This document shows positions 51,127 through 59,181 of a stretch of DNA of 64,000 nucleotides, piece by piece (position 1 is the first letter of the stretch; every line of letters starts with the position of its first letter). Location: assembly GCF_023652955.1 (NCBI RefSeq), contig NZ_JAKLOY010000006.1, positions 186,001 through 250,000 on the forward strand. Direction: 5' to 3'. Both the position numbers and the translations under genes were made by a program. The notes below the pieces were generated by a model. That model saw only the letters and a list, made by a program, of their open reading frames with translations. It made no database searches and was not told the DNA's origin. Source of the stretch: Geomonas sp. Red32 (GTDB lineage Bacteria; Desulfobacterota; Desulfuromonadia; Geobacterales; Geobacteraceae).

Positions 51127-51927
51127 ATGGTACGTCAGCCGGCAGTGGCAGGAAAGTTCTACACGAATGAACCGGACCAGCTGAGAAAAGAGCTCCGTTC
51201 CATGGTGGTGGAGGGAGAACAAGGACGCGCGCTTGGCATCGTGGCGCCGCATGCCGGATACGTCTACTCCGGGATGGTGGCGGGCCGGGTCTACGGGGCC
51301 ATCCGGGTTCCCGACGCGGTGATCCTCCTCGGCCCCAACCACACCGGGATGGGGTACCCCGCCGCCATCTCGCCTCTCGGGGAATGGCTGACCCCGCTCG
51401 GTGCGGTTCCGGTCAACGCCGCCCTTTGCGAGCTGGTGGTGAAGCATGCCCCCAAAGTGCGCGAGGACGCTACCGCCCACCGGTTCGAGCATTCGCTCGA
51501 GGTCCAGGTCCCCTTCCTGCAGTACCGCAATCCCAACGTCACCATTACCCCGATCTGCCTCTCCTATCTCCCCTTCGAGACCGTCACCGAGATCGGTGAG
51601 GGGCTCGCCCGCGCCATCACCGAGTACGGGAAAGAGGTGCTGATCGTGGCGAGCTCCGATATGACCCATTACGAGTCGGCCCAGACCGCGCGCGCCAAGG
51701 ATGAGGCGGCCCTCGCCGAGCTGACCGCGCTGAACCCCCAGGGGCTCCTTGCCGTCTGCCGCGACCGGGACATCACGATGTGCGGGGTGATGCCCGCCGC
51801 CGTCATGCTGACCGCCGCCAACCAGTTGGGCGCCCGCCAGAGCTGGGTGATCAGCTACTCCAACTCCGGCGAGGTGAACGGCGACCTGAAAAGGGTGGTC
51901 GGTTACGCGGCCGTCGCGGTGAGCTGA
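51127..51927 (+). CDS. amrB: MEMO1 family protein (AmmeMemoRadiSam protein B)
   Basis: This 266-residue MEMO-like protein, a non-heme-iron-dioxygenase relative, has metal-ligand-like histidines in VAPHAGYVYSG and ILLGPNHTG and the segment HRFEHSLEVQVPFLQY. In many bacteria it forms the AmmeMemoRadiSam set with an AMMECR1 and a radical SAM protein; neither partner is visible here. Biochemical function is unsettled. I chose ATG 51127 because GAGGAGGG lies just before it and it starts with the family's MVRQPAVAGKFY. The stop overlaps the ATG of the nucleotidyltransferase gene by one base. Confidence 0.93.
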   Translation: MVRQPAVAGKFYTNEPDQLRKELRSMVVEGEQGRALGIVAPHAGYVYSGMVAGRVYGAIRVPDAVILLGPNHTGMGYPAAISPLGEWLTPLGAVPVNAALCELVVKHAPKVREDATAHRFEHSLEVQVPFLQYRNPNVTITPICLSYLPFETVTEIGEGLARAITEYGKEVLIVASSDMTHYESAQTARAKDEAALAELTALNPQGLLAVCRDRDITMCGVMPAAVMLTAANQLGARQSWVISYSNSGEVNGDLKRVVGYAAVAVS

Positions 51928-54554
51928 TGGATGTCATCACCACCCATGTCAACGCCGATTTCGATTGCGTGGGCTCCATGGTGGCCGCCAAGCGCCTCTA
52001 CCCCGATGCCGCCCTGGTCTTCTCCGGCTCCCAGGAGAAGGGGGTGCGCGAATTCTTCCAGAAGCAGCCCCCCGACCAGCTGAACTTCCTCCGCCTGAAG
52101 GACCTCGATTTCACCACCGTCACTCGTCTGATCGTGGTCGATTGCCAGCACTCGTCCCGCATCTCCCGCTTCGGCGAACTGGCCAAGGGGGGAGCGGTCG
52201 AGCTCGTCGTCTACGACCACCACCCGTCCAGTTCCGGCGACCTCTCCCCCACCGGCGGGGAGATCCGTCCCTGCGGCTCCACCACGACCATCCTCACCGC
52301 GCACCTGCGCGCGCAAGGAATCCGCCTCACCCCCTACGAGGCGACCCTCATGATGCTCGGCATCCACGAGGATACCGGCAACCTCACCTTCCCCAATACC
52401 ACCGCCGAGGACTACCAGGCAGCGAGCTGGCTCCTGGAGCAGGGGGCGAACCTCAACGAGGTGGCGGACTCGATCGGCAAGGAGCTGACCGTCGAGCAGG
52501 TTTCCCTTTTGAACGACCTCCTTCTCTCCCTGAAGACCACCTCGCTTAAGGGGGTGGACGTGTCGGTTGCCCACGCTTCGGTCGACCGCTACGTGGGGGA
52601 CATCGCCGGGCTCGCCCACATGATCCGGGACATGGAGAACCTGCAGGCCCTCTTCTTGGTAGTCTCCATGGCGGACCGGGTCTTCGTGATCGCCCGGAGC
52701 CGGGTGCCGGAGGTGAGGGTAGGGGAGATCCTCAAGGATCTCGGCGGGGGAGGGCACGCCACCGCGGCCTCGGCCACCATCCGCGGACTTACCCTCATCC
52801 AGGTGCTCCAGCAGCTGGACGCCGTGCTCAAAAAAAAGGTCGATCCGAGGCGCTCCGCCCGCGACATCATGTCCTCGCCGGTCAAGACCCTCCCTCCCGG
52901 CTGCACCATCGCCGAAGCCCAGGAACGGCTGGTCCGCTACAACGTGAGCGCCATGCCGGTCGTCGACGACGGCAAAGTGGCCGGCATCATCTCCCGCAAG
53001 ATCGTCGAGAAGGCCCTCTACCACGACCTGGGCCAGGTGCCGATCTCCGACTACATGCACTCCGAGTTCTACTCGGCCACTCCCGACACCCCGATCTCCG
53101 ATCTCCAGACCTCCATGGTGGGGGGCGACGCCCGCCTGATCCCGGTCCTCACCGGGGAAGAGCTGGTGGGGGTGGTCACCCGCACCGACCTCTTGCGCTA
53201 CTCTCTCTCCGGCGACGACATCTACGACCTCGCCCGCGATGCCAGCCTGGTCAAGAGCCGCGAGGTCGAAGGGCTCATGAAGAGATACCTCTCCCCGCGC
53301 TCGGTGCAGGTGCTGCGCGACCTGGGGCGGGTGGGCGATTCGCTGGAGGTGGAGGTCTACGCGGTGGGAGGCTTCGTGCGCGATCTCCTTTTGGGGAGCC
53401 AGAACATGGATGTCGACGTCACCGTGGACGGCGACGGCATCCTCTTCGCCGAGAGCTTCGCCTCCCGCTTCGGTTGCCGGGTCAAGAGCCACCAGAAGTT
53501 CCACACCGCGGTCATCGTCTTCCCCGACGGCTTCAAGGTCGACGTCGCCAGCACCCGGCTCGAATACTACGTTTCGCCCGGGGCGCTCCCCACCGTGGAA
53601 CACTCCTCCCTGAAGACGGACCTCTACCGGAGGGACTTCACCGTCAACACGCTGGCCATCAAGCTCAACGACGAGGAGTTCGGGCACCTGGTCGACTACT
53701 TCGGCGCCTACCGCGACCTGCAGGCCAAGGTGATCCGCGTCCTCCACAACCTTTCCTTTGTGGAGGACCCGACGCGGGTCTTTAGGGCCATCCGCTTCGA
53801 GCAGCGACTCGGTTTCAAGATCGCCAAGCACACCGAGGACCTGATCAAGAACGCCGTGAAGATGGATTTCCTGGAGAAGCTCGGCGGCCGGCGCCTCTTG
53901 GCCGAGCTCGTTCAGATCCTCAGGGAGAAGGAACCGCTGCGCGGCATCCAACGGATGGCCTCGCTCGGGCTCTTCCGTTTCATCCACCCGAGCCTCGAGC
54001 TGACCGAGCCGCTGGAGGCGCTTCTCGAGGAGGTTCGCTACGTGGTCTCCTGGTACCAGCTCCTTTACCTGGAGCGCCCCTTCGAACAGTGGGCGGTCTA
54101 CTTCCTCGCCCTGTGCGATCCGCTGAGCGACGAGGAGTTCACCGCCTCCTGCCTGAGACTCGCTGTCAATGAGCACCAGCGGGAGAAGCTCGCCACCGCG
54201 CGCAGGCAGGGGCACGAACTGGTGGCGGCCCTGGAAAAGCGCTTCCTCGAACAGGGGAGGGTGGAGAACGCCGACATCTACTTCTTCCTCCGGGCGCTCC
54301 CGGTCGAGGAGCTCCTCTACCTGATGGCCAAGAGCGGGAACCCCGAGGTGAAGAAGTGGATCTCCCTCTACTTCACCAAGCTCCAGCTGGTCAAGACCCA
54401 GATCGACGGCGGCGACCTCAAGAAGCTCGGCGGCCGTCCCGGTCCGCGTTTCCGCGAGGTTTTGGACGCCGTCCTGCACGCCCGTCTCAATGGTACGGTG
54501 GGAACCAAAGGGGAAGAGCTGGTAATGGCCAGGGATCTTTTGCAGGAGGTGTAG
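51927..54554 (+). CDS. DHH-CBS-CBS-nucleotidyltransferase fusion (CCA/poly(A) type)
   Basis: This 875-residue protein joins three functions. Residues 1-300 are a DHH phosphoesterase (VYDHHPSSSGDLSP, closing GGGGHATAAS), related to NrnA-type nanoRNases and RecJ. Residues about 310-430 hold two CBS modules, likely nucleotide sensors. The rest is a class II poly(A)/tRNA nucleotidyltransferase: GGFVRDLLLGS and MDVDVTVDGD (catalytic Asp pair) at about 480, then YRRDFTVNTLAI and RNA-binding helices. In Geobacter relatives, C- and A-adding tRNA enzymes and a poly(A) polymerase are separate proteins; which of those this one is cannot be told here. It overlaps the MEMO gene by 1 nt at its start. All key catalytic residues are present. 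Confidence 0.93.
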   Translation: MDVITTHVNADFDCVGSMVAAKRLYPDAALVFSGSQEKGVREFFQKQPPDQLNFLRLKDLDFTTVTRLIVVDCQHSSRISRFGELAKGGAVELVVYDHHPSSSGDLSPTGGEIRPCGSTTTILTAHLRAQGIRLTPYEATLMMLGIHEDTGNLTFPNTTAEDYQAASWLLEQGANLNEVADSIGKELTVEQVSLLNDLLLSLKTTSLKGVDVSVAHASVDRYVGDIAGLAHMIRDMENLQALFLVVSMADRVFVIARSRVPEVRVGEILKDLGGGGHATAASATIRGLTLIQVLQQLDAVLKKKVDPRRSARDIMSSPVKTLPPGCTIAEAQERLVRYNVSAMPVVDDGKVAGIISRKIVEKALYHDLGQVPISDYMHSEFYSATPDTPISDLQTSMVGGDARLIPVLTGEELVGVVTRTDLLRYSLSGDDIYDLARDASLVKSREVEGLMKRYLSPRSVQVLRDLGRVGDSLEVEVYAVGGFVRDLLLGSQNMDVDVTVDGDGILFAESFASRFGCRVKSHQKFHTAVIVFPDGFKVDVASTRLEYYVSPGALPTVEHSSLKTDLYRRDFTVNTLAIKLNDEEFGHLVDYFGAYRDLQAKVIRVLHNLSFVEDPTRVFRAIRFEQRLGFKIAKHTEDLIKNAVKMDFLEKLGGRRLLAELVQILREKEPLRGIQRMASLGLFRFIHPSLELTEPLEALLEEVRYVVSWYQLLYLERPFEQWAVYFLALCDPLSDEEFTASCLRLAVNEHQREKLATARRQGHELVAALEKRFLEQGRVENADIYFFLRALPVEELLYLMAKSGNPEVKKWISLYFTKLQLVKTQIDGGDLKKLGGRPGPRFREVLDAVLHARLNGTVGTKGEELVMARDLLQEV

Positions 54555-54806
54555 CTTTTTTGCTACATGCTGGTCATTTCGCGCACCCCCCGTAACTACC
54601 CGAAAGACGGTCATTTGCCGTAATTTGTCAGTGTAACTGCTGCAAAATTGTCACATCCCCCCTTTCTCTCCTCGTAACCATTAGAGTCCTCCATCCCGCT
54701 AAGTAATGATTCCAGCAGGTTTTACGAGTTACGCGACTCTTTCGCCATTATGGCCCGGGATTTGCTAATGGAATGGGCAGATCACCTGGTTATGAGAGGA
54801 CGTCCC

Positions 54807-55193
54807 ATGCTGACGATTAAACGAATCCTGGTTTCGATGCTTCTAGTGGCCACCCTTGCTACCCCGGCGCTGGCCGAGCAGCAGGAAAACGCCTTCAAAA
54901 CCGTCTTCCAGGATGCCTTCTACGGCGGCCTCTCCGGGGCCCTGGTGGGTGCGGCGCTGCTCGCCTTCACCAAGCAGCCCGGCAAACACCTCGACTACAT
55001 GGGGTACGGCGGGGCCGGCGGCGTGCTGGTGGGCGCCACCTACGGCATCGTCAGCGTTTCCCGCTCCCTGGCCGAAATCGAAAACGGCCGGGTGAAGTTC
55101 GCCATGCCGAGCCTCATGCCGGAGTTGAGGGAAGGAACCAGGGGAACCTCCTCCGTGATGGTTACCGCCCAGCTTATCCGCGGCAGGTTCTGA
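54807..55193 (+). CDS. Small exported protein with glycine-zipper-like helices
   Basis: This 128-residue protein of unknown function has a signal peptide of about 23 residues (ILVSMLLVATLATPALA), two Gly/Ala-rich hydrophobic helices (FYGGLSGALVGAALLAF and GYGGAGGVLVGATYGIVSV), and a positively charged C-terminus ending in RGRF. Glycine-zipper-like helices suggest an outer-membrane or membrane-inserting role, but that is inference. ATG 54807 follows AGAGGA at a good distance; upstream in-frame ATGs lack support. A strong terminator follows at 55222. Confidence 0.75.
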   Translation: MLTIKRILVSMLLVATLATPALAEQQENAFKTVFQDAFYGGLSGALVGAALLAFTKQPGKHLDYMGYGGAGGVLVGATYGIVSVSRSLAEIENGRVKFAMPSLMPELREGTRGTSSVMVTAQLIRGRF

Positions 55194-55221
55194 TCGCGCC
55201 GCGTTTTTCCCAATGCAGATG

Positions 55222-55249
55222 AGGGGGCCCTTCGGCCCCCTTTTTTTTT
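55222..55249 (+). terminator. Rho-independent terminator
   Basis: AGGGGGCC pairs with GGCCCCCT around CTTC, followed by nine T. It ends the small exported protein gene. Confidence 0.92.
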
Positions 55250-55286
55250 GCCCCGCCCCTCCGCTCCCCTCATGAGATCGCTCACC

Positions 55287-55313
55287 TTGCCTTGCTGATG
55301 CCGCTGGTATACA
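55287..55313 (+). promoter_or_regulatory. Possible promoter of DHH phosphoesterase gene
   Basis: TTGCCT (55287-55292) and TATACA (55308-55313) are separated by 15 bp, slightly short. If used, transcription starts after an ATG at 55292 and supports the TTG at 55358 as the true start. Confidence 0.4.
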
Positions 55314-55357
55314 CTTTGATCGTTCCAAAAGTGTTCTCATGGGTACGGGGGTACAGC

Positions 55358-56404
55358 TTGACGCATAAGGAAGATCGGCAGGACCTGCTGACCTATACCA
55401 ACTCTCTTTTGACCTGGGTCAGCGGCAGGGGAAGAATCCTCATCGTGGTGCACGATAATCCGGATCCCGATTCGCTCGCCTCCGCTATGGCACTTCGTCA
55501 CCTCTTCGCGGTCCGCTTGAGCCGCGAGGCGGTGATCGCCTTCTCCGGCATGATCGGCCGCAGCGAAAACCTGGCCATGGCCAAGCTCCTCCAGATCCCT
55601 CTTACACCCTTCCCGCTGATCGACCTCAAGATGTTCCAGGTGATCTGCCTTTTGGACAGCCAGCCCCTGACCGGCAACAACTCGCTCCCTCCCGAGGCCC
55701 GCGTCGACGTGGTCATCGACCATCACCCGATGCGGGAAGCGAGCACCCACTGCCGCTGGGTCGACATCCGCCCTGAGTACGGGACCACCGCCACCATCCT
55801 CTACGACTACCTGAAGGTCCAGGGGGTCTCGCTGGGGACCAAGCTCGCGACCGCACTCTTCTACGCCATCAAGTCCGAGACCCAGGATCTCGGGCGCGAG
55901 GCCACCCGTACCGACCGGGACGCCTATCTCGAACTTTTTCCCCTGGCCAACAAGACTCTTTTGAACAGCATCACCCATCCCAGGCTCCCCAAGGAGTACT
56001 TCATCGCCCTGCATAACGCCCTCGAGAACGCCGTCGTCTACGGCACGGTCGCGATCGCCAACTTGCAGAAGGTCCAGTTCCCCGAGGTGGTGGCCGAACT
56101 CGCCGACCTGATCCTGCGGCTGGAAGGGGTGGAGGTGGTGCTTTGCATGGGGCAGTACAACAACGAGATGGTGCTCTCCATCCGGACCTCCAGCGAGGAG
56201 ATCAACGCGGGCGAATTGATCCGGGCCATCGTGGCCGGGGTGGGAAGCGCCGGCGGCCACGGCATGATGGCAGGCGGCAAGGTCGACAATGTCGACGAAT
56301 CGGCAGCCGAAATCTCGCGGGTGGAAAAACTCCTCACCGAGCGGCTCCTGGTCCGGCTCGGGGTTTCCTCTGCCTCCTACGAACCGCTCGCTCCGCAGTC
56401 CTAA
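55358..56404 (+). CDS. DHH family phosphoesterase (NrnA-like)
   Basis: This protein of about 348 residues has the DHH domain signatures HDNPDPDSLASAMAL (motif 1), a DDS-like LLDSQPL, VVIDHHPMRE (DHH motif 3) and the C-terminal DHHA1 GSAGGHGMMAGG. These are the features of oligoribonuclease/pAp-phosphatase enzymes, which degrade very short RNA or pAp. TTG 55358 is preferred since GGGGGT lies upstream and a possible promoter overlaps the alternative ATG at 55292; this is a moderate-confidence choice. It is a second DHH enzyme in the window, beside the N-terminal DHH domain of the 51927 protein. The next gene (cysteine desulfurase) has a separate promoter. Confidence 0.85.
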   Translation: MTHKEDRQDLLTYTNSLLTWVSGRGRILIVVHDNPDPDSLASAMALRHLFAVRLSREAVIAFSGMIGRSENLAMAKLLQIPLTPFPLIDLKMFQVICLLDSQPLTGNNSLPPEARVDVVIDHHPMREASTHCRWVDIRPEYGTTATILYDYLKVQGVSLGTKLATALFYAIKSETQDLGREATRTDRDAYLELFPLANKTLLNSITHPRLPKEYFIALHNALENAVVYGTVAIANLQKVQFPEVVAELADLILRLEGVEVVLCMGQYNNEMVLSIRTSSEEINAGELIRAIVAGVGSAGGHGMMAGGKVDNVDESAAEISRVEKLLTERLLVRLGVSSASYEPLAPQS

Positions 56405-56432
56405 TTAGTCATGTCTTTTCTTCATGAAAGGG

Positions 56433-56461
56433 TTGCCAAAGCCTTTCTAAAGTGCTAGAAA
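56433..56461 (+). promoter_or_regulatory. Sigma-70 promoter immediately before leaderless gene
   Basis: TTGCCA (56433-56438) and TAGAAA (56456-56461) are separated by 17 bp. The predicted start of transcription, at about 56468, coincides with the ATG of the following gene. Confidence 0.6.
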
Positions 56462-56468
56462 TTACCCC

Positions 56469-57608
56469 ATGTCGCTCTTCCTGGATAACGCAGCAACCTC
56501 GTATCCCAAGCCGGAAACGGTATACCGGGCGATCGACGCTGCCATGAGGGAGATCGGCGTCGCCCCTGGGAGAGGAGGGTACCGGCAGTCGCTGACCGCT
56601 GCCCGCACGGTGTTCGAAACCCGCTCGACCCTGGCTGACTTCTTCGGAGTCCCGGACTCGTCCCGTCTCGTTTTCACCCACAGCGCTACCGAATCCCTCA
56701 ACATCGCCGTCAGCGGTCTCCTGAAGCCCGGAGACCACGTGGTCACCACCAGCATGGAGCACAACGCCCTGGTGCGTCCGCTCCACCTGTTGCGCGGCCG
56801 CGGCGTCGAGGTTACCTTCGTGCAGGCCGACCGCGAGGGGAGGGTCTCCGAGCGGGAGATCGCCGCCGCCATGAGGCCCGGCACCCGGCTGGTGGCGGTG
56901 ACCCACTGCTCGAACGTGAGCGGCACCATCCAGCCGGTCGGAGAGATCGGCAAGGTGGCCCGGCAGGGGGGAGCCGTCTTCCTGGTCGACGCCGCCCAGA
57001 GCGCCGGTTACCTCCCGATCGACGTCATCGAACTCGGCATCGATCTTCTGGCCGCCCCGGGACACAAAGGTCTCTTCGGCCCCCCCGGCACCGGCATCCT
57101 CGCCATCGGGGAGGGAATCGAGCTGGAGCCGCTCTTGGTCGGGGGCACCGGCGGCAACGCGAGCAGTCTGGAGCAGCCCGAGATCCTTCCCGAGCGCTTC
57201 GAAAGCGGGACCCTCAACACCCCCGCCCTGGCCGGTCTCAAGGCGGGCGTCGACTTCATCCGGGAGACCGGGCTGGAGGTCATCCGTGCCAAGGAGAAGC
57301 TGCTGGTAGGCATGCTCCTGGAAGGGCTTTCCGCCATGGAGGAGGCCGTCATCTACGGCCCCCGGGGCAACGATCACGGAGGGGCGGTCTCCTTCAACCT
57401 CGGCGGGCGCGACGCCTCCGAGGTCGCCTTCCTGCTCGACGCCGAGTACGGCATCGCCGTCCGCGCCGGGCTCCACTGCGCTCCCGAGGCCCATCGGACC
57501 CTGGGGAGCTACCCCGGCGGCACCGTGAGGGTGAGCCCCGGGTTCTTCAACACCGAGGAGGATATCGCCTTTTTCCTCCAATCGTTAGCTGGCCTGGCCC
57601 GTTCCTGA
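56469..57608 (+). CDS. Cysteine desulfurase family aminotransferase (class V)
   Basis: This 379-residue PLP enzyme shows the N-terminal SLFLDNAATSYPKP, the PLP-facing VDAAQSAGYLPIDV, the lysine in LAAPGHKGLFGPPGTG that binds PLP, and the catalytic-cysteine region VRAGLHCAP, as in SufS-type group II desulfurases. It should release sulfur from cysteine (persulfide) for cofactors. No scaffold or SufE-like gene is adjacent. No Shine-Dalgarno precedes the ATG (GAAATTACCCC), and a good sigma-70 promoter ends 8 nt upstream, so the mRNA may be leaderless. The N-terminus cannot be shortened because the conserved motif begins at residue 3. Length fits the TIGR01977-type subfamily. Confidence 0.9.
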   Translation: MSLFLDNAATSYPKPETVYRAIDAAMREIGVAPGRGGYRQSLTAARTVFETRSTLADFFGVPDSSRLVFTHSATESLNIAVSGLLKPGDHVVTTSMEHNALVRPLHLLRGRGVEVTFVQADREGRVSEREIAAAMRPGTRLVAVTHCSNVSGTIQPVGEIGKVARQGGAVFLVDAAQSAGYLPIDVIELGIDLLAAPGHKGLFGPPGTGILAIGEGIELEPLLVGGTGGNASSLEQPEILPERFESGTLNTPALAGLKAGVDFIRETGLEVIRAKEKLLVGMLLEGLSAMEEAVIYGPRGNDHGGAVSFNLGGRDASEVAFLLDAEYGIAVRAGLHCAPEAHRTLGSYPGGTVRVSPGFFNTEEDIAFFLQSLAGLARS

Positions 57609-57750
57609 CCGGCTGCGGACTTTTAAAACTAATTTCGAATCGTGGGCTTGATCCCCGCGATGGAGGCATACTACGCTGGCACACGCACTAACTGGCAGGC
57701 AGGGATTGACGGCGGCATCCATTCAAACCGAAGGCGCACCCGAGGTGGAG

Positions 57751-59067
57751 ATGAAAAAGATCTACGTGCTGGACACCAACGTTCTGCTTTACGATCCGCA
57801 GGCCCTGACGAGATTCGAGGACAACGCGATCATCATCCCCATTACGGTGATCGAGGAAATCGACCGGTTCAAGAAGGACATGAACGAGACCGGCCGCAAC
57901 GCCCGCCATGTCTCCAGGCTCATGGACTCCCTGCGCCAGGAGGGGTCTCTCTCCAAGGGGCTTCCGCTCGAAAACGGCGGCTGCATCCGGATCGAGATCT
58001 ACGAAGAGCACGTGATGAAACGGCTTCCCCCTGAGCTTCGCCAGGAGCGCGGGGACAACCGGATCCTCGCGGTGGCGGTCGATCTCATGGAGACCGAGAA
58101 GGACCCGGTCATCCTGGTGACCAAGGACGTCAACCTGAGGATTAAGGCCGATGCCCTGGGACTCAAGGCCGAAGACTACGAGTCCGACAAGGTCGCCATC
58201 GAAGACCTTTACTCGGGTATGGCCAGCATCGACGTGGCCGCCGGCCAGATCGACACCTTCTATTCCCAGGGGTGGCTGGACCTCGAAGCGGGGCTCCTCC
58301 CGAACCAGTACATTACCCTGACCGAGTCCGGGAGCGAGTCGCACTCGGCCGTCGGGCGCTACGACGCCAATGCCCGGCGCATGGTTCCGCTCACCGCCAT
58401 CGTCAAGGAGGGGGTCTGGAGCGTCTTCCCGAGAAACCGCGAGCAGTCCTTCGCCCTCGACGCCCTTTTGGACGACAACGTGAAGATCGTCACCCTGGTC
58501 GGCAAGGCAGGCACCGGCAAGACCCTCTTGGCCATCGCCGCCGGGCTTCAGAAGACCGCCGAGGAGAACGTCTACAACCGTCTGCTGGTCTCCCGCCCGG
58601 TCTTCCCGATGGGGCGCGACCTCGGTTTTCTCCCGGGGGACATCGAGGAGAAGCTCTCCCCGTGGATGCAGCCGATCTTCGACAACGTCGAGCTCCTTCT
58701 GAGCGGCCACGAAGGTGAGAGGCGCCACAACAAGGGATACAAGGAGCTGATGGCGATGGGGATCCTCGAGATCGAGCCGCTCACCTACATCCGCGGCCGT
58801 TCCATCCCGAACCAGTACCTGATCGTCGACGAGGCGCAGAACCTCACCCCCCACGAGATCAAGACCATCGTGACCCGCGCGGGCGAGGGGACCAAGGTCG
58901 TTTTGACCGGCGACCCGTACCAGATCGACAACCCGTACGTGGACGCCGAGAGCAACGGCCTCACCTACGTGGTCGAGCGTCTCAAGGGTGAGGCCATCTC
59001 GAGCCACATCACCATGATGAAGGGTGAGCGTTCCGAGCTGGCCGAGTTGGCCGCCAACCTCCTGTAG
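57751..59067 (+). CDS. PhoH family ATPase with N-terminal PIN domain
   Basis: This 438-residue protein combines an N-terminal PIN ribonuclease domain (KKIYVLDTNVLLYDPQAL, acidic residues spread over about 1-130) with a C-terminal PhoH ATPase. The ATPase shows Walker [12 protein letters not shown] and Walker B YLIVDEAQNLTPHE. PIN-PhoH proteins are RNA helicase/nuclease enzymes of the YlaK/PhoH2 type. I chose ATG 57751 because a GAGGTGG precedes it and it opens the PIN domain; a TTG at 57706 would add 15 residues. A terminator follows at 59091. Confidence 0.93.
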   Translation: MKKIYVLDTNVLLYDPQALTRFEDNAIIIPITVIEEIDRFKKDMNETGRNARHVSRLMDSLRQEGSLSKGLPLENGGCIRIEIYEEHVMKRLPPELRQERGDNRILAVAVDLMETEKDPVILVTKDVNLRIKADALGLKAEDYESDKVAIEDLYSGMASIDVAAGQIDTFYSQGWLDLEAGLLPNQYITLTESGSESHSAVGRYDANARRMVPLTAIVKEGVWSVFPRNREQSFALDALLDDNVKIVTLVGKAGTGKTLLAIAAGLQKTAEENVYNRLLVSRPVFPMGRDLGFLPGDIEEKLSPWMQPIFDNVELLLSGHEGERRHNKGYKELMAMGILEIEPLTYIRGRSIPNQYLIVDEAQNLTPHEIKTIVTRAGEGTKVVLTGDPYQIDNPYVDAESNGLTYVVERLKGEAISSHITMMKGERSELAELAANLL

Positions 59068-59090
59068 CAACCGGCAACGGCATAGCAGCT

Positions 59091-59130
59091 CCCGGTCCCG
59101 GGCTTGTCCCGGGACCGGGGTTTCTCTTTT
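59091..59130 (+). terminator. Rho-independent terminator of PhoH gene
   Basis: CCCGGTCCCGGG (59091-59102) pairs perfectly with CCCGGGACCGGG (59108-59119) around CTTGT, followed by a T-rich tract. Confidence 0.9.
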
Positions 59131-59150
59131 TAAGCCCCATGACTTCCGAC

Positions 59151-59180
59151 GGGCACTGCCTCAGTGCCCTTTGTTTTTTT
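59151..59180 (+). terminator. Terminator-like hairpin abutting the tsaD start codon
   Basis: GGGCACTG (59151-59158) pairs perfectly with CAGTGCCC (59162-59169) around a 3-nt loop, and TTTGTTTTTTT follows, ending one base before the tsaD ATG region. It could act as an attenuator of tsaD or as a second terminator of the upstream unit. Confidence 0.75.
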
Positions 59181-59181
59181 T

